Positions 1 through 12,690 of a stretch of 64,000 bases of DNA are shown here, piece by piece. Both the position numbers and the translations under genes were made by a program. The notes beneath the pieces were generated by a model. That model worked only from the letters and a program-made list of their open reading frames with translations, was not told where the DNA came from and made no database searches. The DNA lies in the NCBI GenBank assembly GCA_017311185.1, contig JAESUZ010001514.1:1984001-2048000 (forward strand), written 5' to 3'. The DNA is from Proteles cristata cristata (lineage: Eukaryota > Chordata > Mammalia > Carnivora > Hyaenidae). Numbering within the stretch: the first letter of the stretch is position 1; each line of letters starts with the position of its first letter.

Positions 1-29
1 ACGCCAGGAAGCTGCGGGAAAAGGCCATT
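1..29 (+). CDS. PPARGC1B: PPARGC1B, 3' end of an internal coding exon (probably exon 9)
   Basis: The 29 bases read A-R-K-L-R-E-K-A-I in the frame that joins the next exon, and end at a consensus donor (ATT|GTAAGT). The exon begins before the window. The Arg/Lys-rich segment immediately precedes the RNA-recognition motif in PGC-1beta. The exon ends in phase 0 and joins GGC of the exon at 2316. Exon number is inferred from the 12-exon human gene. Confidence 0.85.
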
Positions 30-2315
30 GTAAGTGACCTGGGGCCCCGGAGCCCGGAGCGAATGGGGAAGAGCAGGGGCATCAGGATGTGCAGGGGCTG
101 CTTAGACCCAAAGCCCTCCGAGGCTGGCTGTGGCCTACAGGAGATAATTCCATTTCTCTCCCTTGAAGAAGTGTCAGGGTCACCAAAGGACATCAGAGGT
201 GGCGTTGTGCACATTGTGGCCGAGGGGCCTGGCAGTGAGGCATGTAGCGGGTGGTGATTTTAGGGCTGAGCACCAGAGGCTCAGCAGGGCCTAGAGGGCA
301 GGCTGTGGCTGGGGGTGAGGGGGAGCTGAGCAGGGCCAACCAGGCCACCAATCAGCTCTGCTACCACCCTCTGTGTGACCTTGGGCAGGTCTCCCAGCTT
401 CCCTGAGCCTCAGGTTACTCATCCATACACAAAGGAATTGGGCCCTGTCCTTCCTAAGGGTCCCCCAGCTTGATCAGGGCCAAGGGACCAGGAGAAGCCC
501 TGCTCCTTGCTTCCTACTGACCCCCTAATCTTGCCCCAGTGTTAGTGTGTGGGCCCAGGCTATGCCTGGTGAACCCACTGCCAAGCGCCTGGAGAAAAAT
601 TTGTCAGGAATCTGCAGCGGAGAGCTGGAGCCTGCCCCTCCACGTCGCTAGAAAGAAGGGAAGGGAAAGGAAGTCGGATGCACAGAAAGACAAACAGGCT
701 TGCATTTGATTGCTTTCCCGCGCGACTGGCACTTCCGGGCAGAGACAGCGAAGACACATGAAGTGTGCGTACCCCAGAGGTACACAGCGGTCTGCAAGCA
801 GGTCCTTAACAGCCGCAGGCGGTGCCCGGTGATCATCTCGGACCCACGTGCGACCGTCCAGCAGTTGGGCTGTGCCTGGTGTGAGCAAGGCTGACAAGGT
901 CCTCATCCCCGTGGTTGGGGCAGAAGGCAGAGAAAGACAACAGACCACAAGCAAGGAATAAACACTGTAATCAGAGATTGGGAGAGGCGCGGTAGGATTA
1001 ATCACGTCAGGCCGAACTCTCCGAAATAAATAGCCGTGTTTTGACTAGTGGGGAGGGATGTATTACGTGGCGGTCTGGGAAGGGGACATCTGCGAGGAGC
1101 TATAGACCCTGACATATGAAAGGAGCCACCACGTGGTGGAGAGAACCGTGGGCAGAGGCAGGCAAGAACATTATCAGTTGACGGAGCTGCAGGGAGGCTG
1201 GGGGAGGGGATTCCGTCGCTGAGCAGAGACCTGCTGTGGCCCCCGGGCCTTGCTTTCCTCAGCTGTGAGATGAGAACGGGATGTCCCCAGAGTCCCTGGC
1301 CATAACCTGTTCCCAGAGAAAGCCTGTCCGAACCAGGACCTGTCAGTTTTACCCAGGAGAACACAGCCTTCCAGGAACACAGCTGGAGTTTCTCTGGCGG
1401 GTCGGAGTAGCGATGGTGTTCCCTGGATCCAAGCACAGATTGATTGTAGGGGAGAGGAGGGGACATTCCAGCCTGGGTTTCTCCCCACCCCTCCCTCTGC
1501 CGGGCTCTTCTAGGGGCCCACAGTGTGGCACCCAGCTCACCTGAAGAGACCTCTGAGTCACAGTGTCTACGCACTGCCCTGGCAAAACAGGATAGTGGTG
1601 ACCCCGAGCCCTGTGCCCTGGTCCCATTGCCTTCCTCCCAGCTCCCTGTGACCCCCCCCACCCCCCCCAATGACCTGGCTTCCCATGCTTGCCCATTAAC
1701 CATCCTCAGCAGTTTGCCTTTCTTTCTTATTTATTCTTTGAGAGAGAGAGAGAGAGGAGCATGTATGAGTGGGGGAGGAGCAGAGAGAGAGGGACACACA
1801 GAATCCGAAGCAGGCTCCAGGCTCCAGGCTCCAAGCTGTCAGCGCACAGCCTGATGCGGGGCTCGAACCTAAGAACCTCGAGCTCACAACCTGAGCCAAA
1901 GTCAGATGCTTAACCAACTGAGCCACCCGGGTGCCCCGGCAGCTTGCTTTTCTGTCGGCTCCCCGCTACCCAGAAAACGTCCCAGACTCCAAACATAAAT
2001 ATGGATGCTACCCAGTGTGCAGTTATATTAATGGCGATGCACCCCCCTCCTGTCTCTGTCCATTCTCTGCTCGTTCCCTTCAAGTGAGCAGTCGGTCCTG
2101 TCCGATACTCAGCAGCCCCCTCCTCCAACAAGGCAGGCCTTCGGGATAGGGGTCGTCATTGCCCCCTCTCTGATGCCAGCCCCAGTTGGTGTTACCCACT
2201 CAGCTGGGATCGTGGGCTGAAGACTAGGACTGCATAGAACCCCCTCCCCCCCATCAAGGGGGTCCCAGGAGGCCAGGAAATGAATGGGTCCCCCTGTGTT
2301 TCCCTTCTCGAGCAG
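30..2315 (+). other. PPARGC1B: PPARGC1B intron before the RRM exon
   Basis: Starts GTAAGT and ends CGAGCAG. It holds a MIR-like piece near 350-430, a C-rich stretch near 1650-1672 and one reverse-oriented SINE (1719-1939). Several open frames of 60-230 codons on both strands show no recognisable protein and are treated as chance. Confidence 0.8.
1719..1939 (-). mobile_element. Carnivore tRNA-derived SINE (SINEC type), reverse
   Basis: The T-rich, GAGA-rich tail is on the left and the complement of the head (GAGCCACCCGGGTGCCCC) is on the right, as expected for an antisense full-length copy. It lies in a PPARGC1B intron. Confidence 0.9.
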
Positions 2316-2437
2316 GGCGAAGGCCGTGTGGTGTACGTTCGCAATCTCTCCAGCGACATGAGCTCCCGAGAGCTGAAGAGGCGCTTCGAAGTGTTCGGCG
2401 AGATTGTGGAGTGCCAGGTGCTGACAAGGAGCAAGAG
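2316..2437 (+). CDS. PPARGC1B: PPARGC1B exon encoding the first half of the RRM (probably exon 10)
   Basis: Acceptor CGAGCAG|GGCGAA and donor AAGAG|GTGAGA bound a 122-bp exon. It encodes [13 protein letters not shown] followed by [20 protein letters not shown]. The V-V-Y-V-R-N-L stretch is RNP2 of the RNA-recognition motif near the C-terminus of PGC-1 coactivators, and FEVFGEI is the usual RRM helix/strand turn. The exon ends two bases into an Arg codon that A at 4929 completes. PGC-1beta coactivates nuclear receptors, ERR and SREBP programmes in the nucleus. The RRM is thought to couple it to RNA processing. Confidence 0.95.
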
Positions 2438-3227
2438 GTGAGACAGGCCAAGCTATTACAGGGGAGGGGAGCGGGAGGGGCAGAGGTCCCGGCCCCGGGC
2501 TGGCCACACAGAAGACGCCCGAGAAGATTTGCAGAACAAATCTGCGATCCGCAGCCTGGACCTGGAGAGCCGGGCCCCAGAGAAGGTCCGGTAACCAGTG
2601 TGCAGCCCAGGAGTAAGCAATAAATGCCCGCTGATGGTTTGCTGACTGCCAGGCAAATCCTGTGCCTTCTCTAAACATTGTAACCTGCCTGTGGTATCTG
2701 CACTCATTCTTTCTATTGCTTTCCCTTCCCAGGGGGCTCAGTCACATGCACTGAGCAGCTAGCTAGTAGCAAAGGCAAATCTGCAGGCCACATGTCCACT
2801 TCAGGTTCTCCACTCTGGTGTCGGGCCGCAAACAGCCCCCAGGGGGCTTAACGGCACACTTATCCCAGAACCTCACCGCCCTACCAAAGACCCGCACCAC
2901 TCACATCCCTCTGTTCCCCAGAGCAGCCAGCTTCAGACCTTTTCTTCTGCTGGGAATCTTGGTTTTTCCCTCCCTCACCTGGGGAAGCAACGTTCATCTG
3001 TCAGGGAAGCTGCAGGAAGAATAGGTCGTGTGTAAACGCACCGCTTAGATGTCAAAGCTTCATCAGAGTTGAAATAACTCGAAAGCATCTCCCGTTGTAT
3101 TTGCCAACTAAGTTATGAAGGTTTTTAAATTAGAATTTCATAATAATTGTAAGAACTTCAGGGAGAACATTGTTTCTGCATAGGGATTATGACGCACGTC
3201 ACATCCATTAAGTGGCTCTGGAAAATA

Positions 3228-3795
3228 ACAGGCGTTGGCAAGGATATGGAGAAGTCAGAACCCTGGTGCGCTGTTGGTGGGGATGAAAATGGTGCAGCCA
3301 CAAGGGAAAATGGTATCAAGGTTCTTCAAAAAGTTAAATACAGGATTACCGTCTGATCCAGCAATCCCATGCGTGGGTATATACTTAAGAGAACTGAAAG
3401 CAAGATCTCAAAGAGATATTTGCATGCCCCTGTTTATAGGAGCGTTATTCATGATAACCAAGAAGTAGGAGCCACCCCGTGTCCGTTGGCTCATGAATGG
3501 AGAAACATGTAGTACATGCAAGCAAAGGAATATTATTCAGCTTTAGAAAAGAAGGAAGACTGAGGCACCTGGGTGGCTTTGCCAGTTAAGCTTCCGACTT
3601 CGGCTCATGTCATGATCTCACAGCTCAGAGTTCAAGCCCCACGTCTGCTTCCGATTCTGTCTCCCTCTCTCTGCCCCTTCCCCATTCATGCTCTGTCTCT
3701 CACTCCTTTGAAAATAAATAAATACTTTTTAAAAGATGATAAAGATGGTACATTGTATGTTCGAAGGTTTTACTACAATTTAAGAAAAAAGTCGT
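3228..3795 (+). mobile_element. L1 3' fragment, interrupted by a SINE
   Basis: The run 'GGCGTTGGCAAGGATATGG' followed by 'CTGATCCAGCAATCCCATGC' and 'GAATATTATTCAGC' is the familiar end of L1 ORF2/3' region. The L1 resumes after the SINE with 'TACATTGTATGTTCGAAGG' and an A-rich end. It is degraded and non-coding. Confidence 0.8.
3563..3736 (+). mobile_element. SINEC-type SINE inserted in an L1 fragment
   Basis: Head GAGGCACCTGGGTGGC, a body resembling the other copies and an AAAATAAATAAATAC tail. It is somewhat shortened in the middle compared with the 220-bp copies. It is younger than the L1 it interrupts. Confidence 0.85.
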
Positions 3796-4928
3796 TACAC
3801 AAATACGGCAGTTTAGTTCTGCGCAGTGTCCAGGACATCAAACGCAGAGAACGTGCAAAAATAAAGCGAGTAGGTTTGGACGTTGAAAGAGGCAGAAGGG
3901 GTCCAGCCTTGGCTGGGTTCAGAGAGGCATCAGGAAATGTGACCCAGCTGAGTATTTATTAGGCACTTAGTATGGGGAAGCCTGTCGTGAGCAGGTGAGC
4001 AGTGGCGGAAGTCCACGCGATCTCTGCCCTGAGGCATGTCTGCTGCAGAGGGGTAGAGGAGTCAGGATTCTTTTTCTTGCTGTGTGGAACTGGCGAGCTG
4101 GGGAAAGGGCCGACCTTAGGGCCCCTCTGCCCCAGCACCCTTCCCAAGCAGGCTTCCCTCAGGAGGCAGAGTGGCCACCTGCGGCCCTAGGCTTACCTAC
4201 CTCCTCTGAGGGAAAGCCTCCCAGTTCCATGCAAAAGCTGGGACACATTCTTTGAGGCTGTGCTTTGGGCGACAGGCTCGTCCTTGAAGGAATCGCTGTG
4301 GCCAGGGAGGGCCGGGCGTGTGACGTCCCCTGGTGCCCTGAGCTCGGCCGAACACGTGGCACAGGTGTTAGAGGAAGGGAAGCAGATGCTGAGCAGGCGG
4401 GCAGAGAAAGGTTTGCTGTAAAGGATGGCGTGTGTACAGGATCAGCTGTGTTAGGGAAGGGGGAGGCTAAGTTAGCAGCCAAGGTCACGGCGGCTGGCTT
4501 TGAAGGAGGCATTGGGGTAGCTGGGGGCTTAGGTGCGGCAGGTGCAGGAGAAGCGCATCAGCTTTCACGGTGGGGCGGGGCAGGCGGCCCGAGTTCGAAT
4601 ACCCCTCCCTGCCACCTGCCCTGGGGCAAATTCAGAGTCTGTTGCCCTCATCCCTGAGCAGGGAGAAAATGCCAGTAGCCACTTGCAGGGTGATCCGAAG
4701 CGTGAGGCGCCTGGCAGACATTCTGTGACTCCCCTGCTCTTACTGTTCTCACCCAGTAGAGGGCAGCCTAGCAACTGCTGCCATCTGTATTCGGTGGGGG
4801 AAGGGGGGTGCCAAGTGGCCCAGGTTACTGAATCCGTGTGGCCTTCTGCTCCTCCTGTAGTGATGGGTGGTCTGAGAGTGTGAACCAGGCTGGCCCAGTA
4901 ACACGCTCCCCCTGACCTCTCCCCACAG

Positions 4929-5083
4929 AGGCGAGAAGTACGGCTTCATCACCTACCGGTGTTCTGAGCACGCCGCCCTGTCTCTGAGGAACGGCGCTGC
5001 CCTGCGGAAACGCGACGAGCCCTCCTTCCAGCTGAGCTGCGGAGGGTTCCAGCACTTCTGCTGGCCCAGACACACTGACTATG
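4929..5083 (+). CDS. PPARGC1B: PPARGC1B exon encoding the second half of the RRM (probably exon 11)
   Basis: Acceptor CCCCACAG|AGGCGA and donor CTATG|GTAAGTG give 155 bp. It encodes [20 protein letters not shown] and on to W-P-R-H-T-D-Y. K-Y-G-F-I-T-Y is the RNP1 motif with the stacking aromatics present. It pairs with RNP2 in the preceding exon, so the RRM is split by one intron. The last G joins AT of the next exon to make Asp. Reading frame is intact. Confidence 0.95.
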
Positions 5084-6007
5084 GTAAGTGCACAAGGCCC
5101 CGCCACCTTCTGGTGAGACCCAAGGCGTAAGGGGCACTGACCGCCTTTAATGAAACCCAGACGCAAGGCCCCTTCTGGACCCAATTCCCACACCAACGCT
5201 CTAATGTGCCGATTGCTATAACTTTGCAGCCGCTTCGCCTGGAGGCCGCCATCTTGCTTTTCTTCTGGTCTCTGGTCCTTCTTGTCCTTTCCCAAGACTG
5301 GTACCGAGGGAGACATTCGGGCCTCCTGTGGCCTCTTGGAAGGCCCAGTCTTGTGTTCACAGCCAGCTGGTAGAACTATGGTGACTCTCTTTGACCTCAC
5401 CGGCCGGTGGCTGAACTGACGCCTTGAGGGGCCTTCCATGGTGCAGGCAGCGGGCAGCCTCGTCCATTAATGGGCCACAATGAAATAGTATTGTCACCGT
5501 GCCCTCACCATTTGGAGAGGAGTTGGTGAAGGACAAAGAAGTATAATTTAGGAGAGGATTATCTGTTGAGGAGAGCCCACCACGGGCTCTGTAGAACAAG
5601 GCTGAGTGTGAGGAAACCCAGGAGCACGTGGGATCTGCTTCCATATCCACATCCTAGCTCTGTTGGCCACCTTACGTGACCTCCACAGTGGTTTCCTAAC
5701 GGGCAGAAAGCTCTTGCTTAGGGAAGTAGATTTATAGGATATCAGAGCCAGAAGGGAGCTCTGGCATGCTCTGGTTAAGGCCACCCCGTTGTAGAAACAG
5801 GGTAGCCGAGGCCCGGAGACATCGATGACAGGGCAGAGGGGTCACAGTAGAATGGCAAGGGTGGTTCTTGTTGTCTGGTGCTCCTGGGGACTGTGGGCCA
5901 CAGGTACTCCATGGGGCTGACCGCCGTGGCAGATTTTCTGATCACCTGGCCTTTCTGGGTGGCTCACTGCCTTCCCCTCTCACTGACTCCTCCACCCCCC
6001 TGCCCAG
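5084..6007 (+). other. PPARGC1B: Last intron of PPARGC1B
   Basis: Starts GTAAGTG. It ends in a strong pyrimidine tract (5984-6005) before CAG. The final coding frame stays open upstream into the intron as far as an ATG at 5878, but this looks like chance read-through. No repeat is evident. Confidence 0.8.
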
Positions 6008-6108
6008 ATTCCAATTCAGAAGAGGCCCTTCCTGCATCAGTGAAAAACAAGTACGAAGCCATGGATTTTGACAGCTTACTGAAGGAGGCCCAGCAGAGCC
6101 TGCATTGA
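6008..6108 (+). CDS. PPARGC1B: PPARGC1B terminal coding exon and stop codon
   Basis: Acceptor TGCCCAG|ATTCCA. The frame is [11 protein letters not shown], then [19 protein letters not shown] and TGA at 6106-6108. The D-[FY][11 protein letters not shown] tail is the conserved C-terminus of the PGC-1 family. Together with the three upstream pieces, about 134 C-terminal residues are in the window. The rest (activation domain, LXXLL motifs, HCF-1 site) lies before position 1. Confidence 0.96.
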
Positions 6109-8509
6109 TAACAGCCTTAACCTTCGAGGAATACCTCAATACCTCAGACAAGGCCCTTCCAATATGTTTACGTTTTCAAAGAAATTAAGTATACGAGAAG
6201 CCGAGAGAGCGAGCGCATGAGAGAACACACGTGAGAGAGAGACTTGAAACTGCTGTCCTTTAAAAAAAAAAAATCAATGTTTACATTGAACAAAGCTGCT
6301 TCTGTCTGTGAGTTTCCACGGTGTTGATGTCCCACTGCCACTTAGTGTCCTCGCTTCTGGCGGGTGGCCCCGGGTGCGCCTCCAAGTGCTGGGTCCGTCA
6401 CCCATCTCCCCTTCCGTCCTGACCGACTTCCCTCGTAGACGTGCAGCCGTGTTCACCATAACTTTCTTGTTCGTAGTATGTGATGATGAAATTGTTACTT
6501 GTGAATAGAATCAGGATTATAAACACATTTTTAATTGAAGAAAAAAAAAACAAAGTATATCCTTCCAATAACGTATTTATGGCTCAGATGTACTGTGCCT
6601 GGGATTATCGTATCGCTTCCTTGATTTTTTAACTATGCACTGTCATGAGGTGTTTGCCATTGAGCTGCTCCGCTCCCTCTGCCAGAATGTTCGAGAGGCA
6701 CTTGGGTGGCCGAAAGGCTAGTCCCCAGGGAGGTGCGGCCTGCAGCCACAACGAGGAGCGGAGGAGAGAGGGTTCTGGGACTTCCCTGCTATGCTGTGCC
6801 CCATGTCTCACTGGGACTCGCGGGTGGGGCCAGTTACAGTCCAAACCATCATCTGGTGCCCGCTGGTGCCCAGAAGCTCGCGCCTGGCCTGGGGCGCTCA
6901 GATCCTGGTGGACCTTGTGAGGAAGGCAGGGGAGGGCTGCGTTGTTCTTGTGTGTCCGGGTGAGGTGGGCAGTGCCCCAAGAGGTGAGATGACTGGCCCC
7001 AGGTCCCACGGCCAGTGAGAGGGCAGAGCAGTGCCCCAGCCCAGGCCTCCCGATTCCTGGTCCCATGCTCCTGCAGTAGCAGGTAAAGATGTAAAGTGAC
7101 AGGGACTGGGGCAGGCGCTCTGGGGGCAGCCGTCCTTCTGGGGGCCAGCCACCGACTCATCCCACTCCACCCCCCCTTGTCTTTCCCTCTTCCTCCCTTG
7201 GAAAGTTGTTTCGGTGGCATGGGGCAGGGTAACAGGAGGGCATGTGAGGGCTGAGAGTGGCTAAGACCATCTCCAAGGTCCTTTGCGACCCAGACAGCAT
7301 TCTGATTGGGCTTTACTTTAACGTTTACGTTCCCGAGTGACGTCAGCCCATGTCCAAGGTGGATGTTCTGCAGGTGACTTGGGGGCCGGTCGTGAGGGAA
7401 GGCGTGGCCAGGCTGGGTATGAGCTCATGCTTCTGCTTCAGACAGAGCGGCTCCCATTTAATCTCGTGCATATATCAGGGTCCCTTGGGAAATTTTTGTA
7501 TTGAAAAAATAAAAGAAAAGAAGAAAAGTCCTGCTTGCTTAAAAAATGTTTGAAATTGACTCATTAAACTAAACAGGCTAATGTTATCTTTTGCTACTGC
7601 CAGGCTTAGAACTTTGATAATTCGTAGTTGATTTTTTTTTTTAAAGATTCAAATACCTTAGTAGGTATACTGGGTAAATGAGCTTGTCCTGGGAGGTGAG
7701 AATACTCCATGCCCATGGAGAAGGCTGGAGGAAACAGGCTTTAGAAGGAATAGGGAATTTGAGTTCCTGGGTATCAAGTCACTTGACTGCTCTGGACCCC
7801 AACATTCTTTTCTGTGAAATGGTTGGATGAGAAATAGGCAAGTTGATCTCTAAGGTTCCTACCAGCTCTGAGAGTCTTAGCTTCTGTGAAGGTGGTATCT
7901 AGCTCGAGATGGCAAATACATACGTGGCACATGTACCACTACTCCTTGGCCAGTGGCAGACGTAACTAATCGACCACAGCACTCATGTCCTTTGAGCTTG
8001 ATCATACCATTAGAATCCTCAACACAGTGCTCTGGGCAGCCATTACTAACGGATCAGAGTTTAATCTGGTCTGATCTTTGAAAGGTTCTATCATACAGAA
8101 CCAGATGGTGGCTGGGTTTCATGCCGGCCCATCCCTGTCTATGGGCCGTGTTCTGATCTGTGAGAGAAAATTCCCCAAAAGCCATTCGTTGGCAGGACTC
8201 CCAATAATACTGTGACTCACAACCCCCACTTGAGTGGCCAGAGCAAATGGAATAGCGGACGTGACATGTCTGAGGGAGGCAGGGTTTGTGAAGATGAACC
8301 AAGAGGAGGGACTATCCACAGCACAGACCTGAACGTCGTAAATTCCTTTAATAGCTGTTCACTGCCTAGCACACAGTGGGCATATAATAAATGGTTATGG
8401 GATGCAAAAGAATAGAACTTAAGTCTGCCTGCTGCCCCTGCTACGTCCCGATTTGCACCCAGGAGTACACTGAGGTTTCATCCTGTGGAAGCCAATAGGA
8501 AAAAACTCT

Positions 8510-8615
8510 AGATTCAGAGTCTGGAGAGCTGGCTCCACCAAGAACTTACTTTGTGACCTTGCTAAGTCACAAAGCCCCTCCCCAAGCCCTCTGCCCTAGA
8601 AGGAGTTGAACTAGA
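8510..8615 (+). repeat. MIR-like fragment in the 3'UTR
   Basis: The run 'TTGTGACCTTGCTAAGTCAC' with flanking 'GATTCAGAGTCTGGAGAGCTGGCTC' matches the MIR core layout. Old and diverged, so boundaries are approximate. Confidence 0.5.
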
Positions 8616-11600
8616 GGTGGCCTAAACCCTTCCTCCTTGCAAGTATTTGCAGGCTTTTCTCTCTTCCGGGTCAGCTGAGGCTACCCTTCCCCTTCAGATT
8701 AATACAGGGCACTTGAGGTTGCTTAGATCACTGGCCCTTGAGCAGAGCTGAGATCTGAGCGTGGCACTGGGAGGTAATGTACCTGAAGTCAGGGCTGGCC
8801 ATGGGCAGGAGAGGGTGTCTGCCAGGAGCGTCGGGCAGTTTCCGCTTGCCGGCCTGTCCACAACAGGCTGCAGGTTCTAAGGTTAACTCACCCTGCAGAC
8901 AGCCTCCATCCGGAAGACTCCTTCGGTGCTGTGTGTTCTTAACCAAGGAGACTCCAAGGTCTCTCCGGGAAAACGAGTCAACCTTGGCCTCTTGCCCACC
9001 GCATTAGGGAGGAACCCAGAGGGAGCAGCTGCTATTGGCAACCATCTCATTGTAGCTCTGTCCTAGTATTTGCTCTGGGTGATGTTTACATGTGATTGCC
9101 ATAAAAGCTTACTGTAGACTGTGTCGACCACTGCCCCCACTGGGCAGGTCGTCCCGTCCATCTCTGTGCTGTGCTGGTGTTTCCAAAACCATCTGAACCA
9201 ACCGCTAAGTGGAATTCTTCCATCTCCTTCCTCAGTCGGTACGAGGCTGGATCAGAATCCTCATGCTTGGGGGTTCTGGTTACCGAAGGAAAATGCATCA
9301 AAGAGGTAAAGAATATGAGTGGATGGAGTGCAGAGAAGGCCCCCTCCTGGCTTAGCCCTTCACGCCTTGCTCCCAAGCCCAGAAACTGGTCAGAGCACGA
9401 GTTAGGGGTCTGCCCCTGTGGTGAGGTCTGGCAGTACTGTGTGATGACTGTGCTCGGGAGGGGCAGGGATTTGGCGGCCTTGGGGACAGGAGGAAGACTG
9501 GAGGTGAGCTCTGAGCTGCAGACGCTCAGCGCCCAAGTCCTGATGTAGGAAGAGATGCAGTGAGAAGTCTTTTGTCGCACAAAACCTCCACTTGTTGAGG
9601 TTTTGAGAGCGATTTCTTCTAGGCATGTGTGCTGTGCGCACTGGGGCAAGTGGTGGCTGGGGGCGGTAGGGGAGGGCACTGACACACGGTCCTTCTGCGT
9701 GGACAGGTGAGAACCTCAGCCCAAGCCTTGCGTTCAGTTGAAATCACAGCTGAGCCCGCGGCTTGAGAGATGGGCCGTCCCAGCTGTGAAGCAGAATCAG
9801 CCCTGAGGATTGGTTGATCTGACTTCGGTCAAAACTGCAGGATTTTTCTTAGCATCAGAAGTATAGCAGCTACCCTCAGACCCAGGGGAAGAAATCATAT
9901 GTACGGTAGCAAATAAAGTGAACCTCGTGGTTTCGTTGGCCAAAGAAGAAGGACCCCTGACCCCTGACCCCTTCCCACCGCGGCAGAAGGAAAGCACCTA
10001 GAGCTTACATGCAAGATGTTTCAGCTGGTCCTCAAGTCCCTGGGGTGTTTGCCCATAAGGCACACACGGCTCCAGGGCTGTTTGCTAAGTCCGGAAGTAC
10101 AGGGTAAATGGAGGGAGAGCTTGGGAGCTGGGAAGCCCACAGGAATGCCCATGGCCCAAAACAGACGCTGGGTGTGGGGAGCCTCCTGGGAACCGGAAGT
10201 GGGCACAGGATGACATTGCATTGAACCCATAAAAGCACTTGGAGAAAACCACAACCCTCTGCCTGGCTCCATGTTTCTACACTGGCAAATACGGGCGTCC
10301 TTTGGCTTCAGTGAGGTACGCTCCTAGGGACTGGGATGGGGTGGGGAGCAGGGCTGGTATGAGGGAGGAGAGAGGTGCCTTCCTAAGGAGCAGCAGGAAA
10401 GCCAGTCCTAGGGCTCGCCCCTTGCCGGCCCTTTTGCTGGAGGCCCTAGAGATAGGGAACGGTGAGTTTAGATCTCGGTACCTATTTTTATATATGTATA
10501 AAAAGTTGAAATAGCCCACCTGACCAAAGTGGGTTTATAGAGCAAATCATTTAACTATAAGCCATCTCAGTGAGAAACCTGATGTTTCTTCCTTGCTGTG
10601 GGATCTGGGGCCTGTGTTCCCTCATCTACTGGATGGAATGAGCACTCAAGTCCCTTTCGAACCTGATAGGCTCAGGCTCCTACTGCGGGGCATCGGGAAT
10701 CCATCACTCACCTGTGAAACGAATCCCGCTCTCTGGCTGCGCCCAGCTCGTGTTCAGGGTGAGAGTTCTCTGCAAGGTGACCCACCAGCAGCAGATTCGA
10801 ACCCACAGTGGTCCTGGCCGAGTGACCTTGTATGAGGAGGCCTGCTCCCCAGGACAGATCTAAGCCATAGTTTCTTGTGGGGATGCTGAGAAGCTCAACC
10901 CCAACTTGGCTAGGTGGCGATGTCAAATCTCACATTAGCCTCGTCGTCGTCCCCACTGAACAGCTTTTAATCCGAATGTTGTGACCGCTTGGCTGTTTCT
11001 CTCTTGCTCTCAGACAATACTAGCAATACACTTGTTGTTGTTGTTGTTTTTTTCAAAAGAGCTTAACTTAGGCACTTTTCACCCATTTCCTTCAAATGAT
11101 TGTAAAACATATGGGGCAACAGGAGGCATCGACCACACTGCGTGTGTTTAGGGCACCTTTTGCTTTTGGTTTCTTTAATAATATAGCAGTGGTGGCTGAG
11201 GCTTTGAGACCCCAGGGGACGGGTTTTCAGAGATTCCGTTTCATCAGAATGCCTTGCACATCTGGAAGCAGCAGGAAAGTCCAACTGCCCAAACGGGGGG
11301 CTTGGAAAATACGGTTTTGTAGATGGTCAGTCCCCGGGCAGAGCAACACCACAAAGACATGTTTATACCATTAGAACCCGCTCTTTGCTGTCATGCTCTG
11401 TCAGAAGGATCCTGCAAGGACACCTCACAGAGCCTCACAAAGCCTGGGTGACTTTTGAAGGGATTAGTCAGTTTCCACCTCAGCACTTTGCCTTATCAAC
11501 GTCTGGTCGCCCTCTAGTGGCCAAAGACCGTACCCACCAGCTACCCAGATGGAAGGCAAATAAATCCTTTCGGCGGCCACCTTGCTATCCAACACCAACT

Positions 11601-12636
11601 TTGGGAATTATATGTAACGGCCTGAGTGAACCGTCTATGTGTTTAGAGCCCAGTGTTATACCAGTCAGAAGACTCCAGAAGCAACCACTTAGCAGACTCT
11701 TGCACAGACCGAGAAGCACACTAGTTATCCTGTGGGGAAAGGAGACAGGAGAGGACCCTGTGTCCAGGTGCCCGGGAGGGGTTTACTCTAACTGCAATAC
11801 TGGCAGCCCAGCTGCTGACCTTGTTAAGTGAACCTCTGCTAGGTGGCCTGCACTGCACCCTCGGGACAAGCAAAGAGGTTGAGTGTGAGGATACTGGGGG
11901 GCGGGGTGGGATGGGGGGGGCTGGCCATGGCCTTTGATATGGTCCACTGAATAGCCAAACAGGTTTTTTTTGTTTGTCCGTTTGTGTTTGTATTTTGTAT
12001 TTAAAAATCTTGTCAAGCGTTTTTGTGTTAGGAATAAAAGTCATAAACTATTCCCAACTTTGTTTCTTAAGGGGTGTTCTGATTCCAACGGAAACAGGTG
12101 GGAAACCTCCAGGGGCATGTGGTCAGGGTGGTCAGCGGAACGGGGAGGTGGACCACTTGGATTTCCAGATGCCTTCTGGAGACCGTGACCATCCAGAAGT
12201 CTGGCCCCGTGAGGGCCACTCTGGAAATTCACACCCGCCCCCTTGTGCCACGGTGTTAGCATTGGCTTTGAGCATCTGCTTCCTCCAGAGGGAGCTGCTA
12301 ATGTTGAAATCAACTCACGATCCCTCTCCCCAACCCCAGGTTTCTAAAGAGACTGTGTCTGTAGCTAGCCTTAATCGACTGGGTGAGGTGGTCCCTATGG
12401 TCCCTTCCAGCATTTCCAAATCTTGGACTCAACTCCTCTTCTCTCGGTGTGACCATACAGCCTAGAGAATTCTGAGCAATAGGGAGCCAGGGCTTTCCCC
12501 GGCTCTGTGACAGGGTCAAACCAGGGAATGGCTAAACTTGTCAGGTTTGGGCATCCCCAGGGGTACTACCGTAGGGGGCATTATTTATTAGGAAGCTCAA
12601 CAAGGTAACTACAGCCTGGGGTGCGTGAGCGCAAGG

Positions 12637-12637
<1 letters not shown>

Positions 12638-12688
<51 letters not shown>
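12638..12688 (+). repeat. (TG)n microsatellite in the PPARGC1B 3'UTR
   Basis: About 25 uninterrupted TG units, followed by imperfect TG-rich sequence to about 12737. In the sense transcript it is a UG repeat. Length is probably polymorphic. Confidence 0.97.

Positions 12689-12690
<2 letters not shown>

Larger units (their letters stand above)
2438..4928 (+). other. PPARGC1B: PPARGC1B intron within the RRM
   Basis: Starts GTGAGA and ends CCCCACAG. It contains an old L1 3' fragment (about 3228-3795) split by a forward SINE (3563-3736). The remainder is unique sequence with no coding signal I can support. Confidence 0.85.

Noticed and set aside
1002..1703. 233-codon open frame on the minus strand within a PPARGC1B intron
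   Set aside because: Low-complexity Gly/Arg/Pro composition, no recognisable domain, no splice or poly(A) context, and overlapping open frames on both strands. Consistent with chance in GC-rich DNA.
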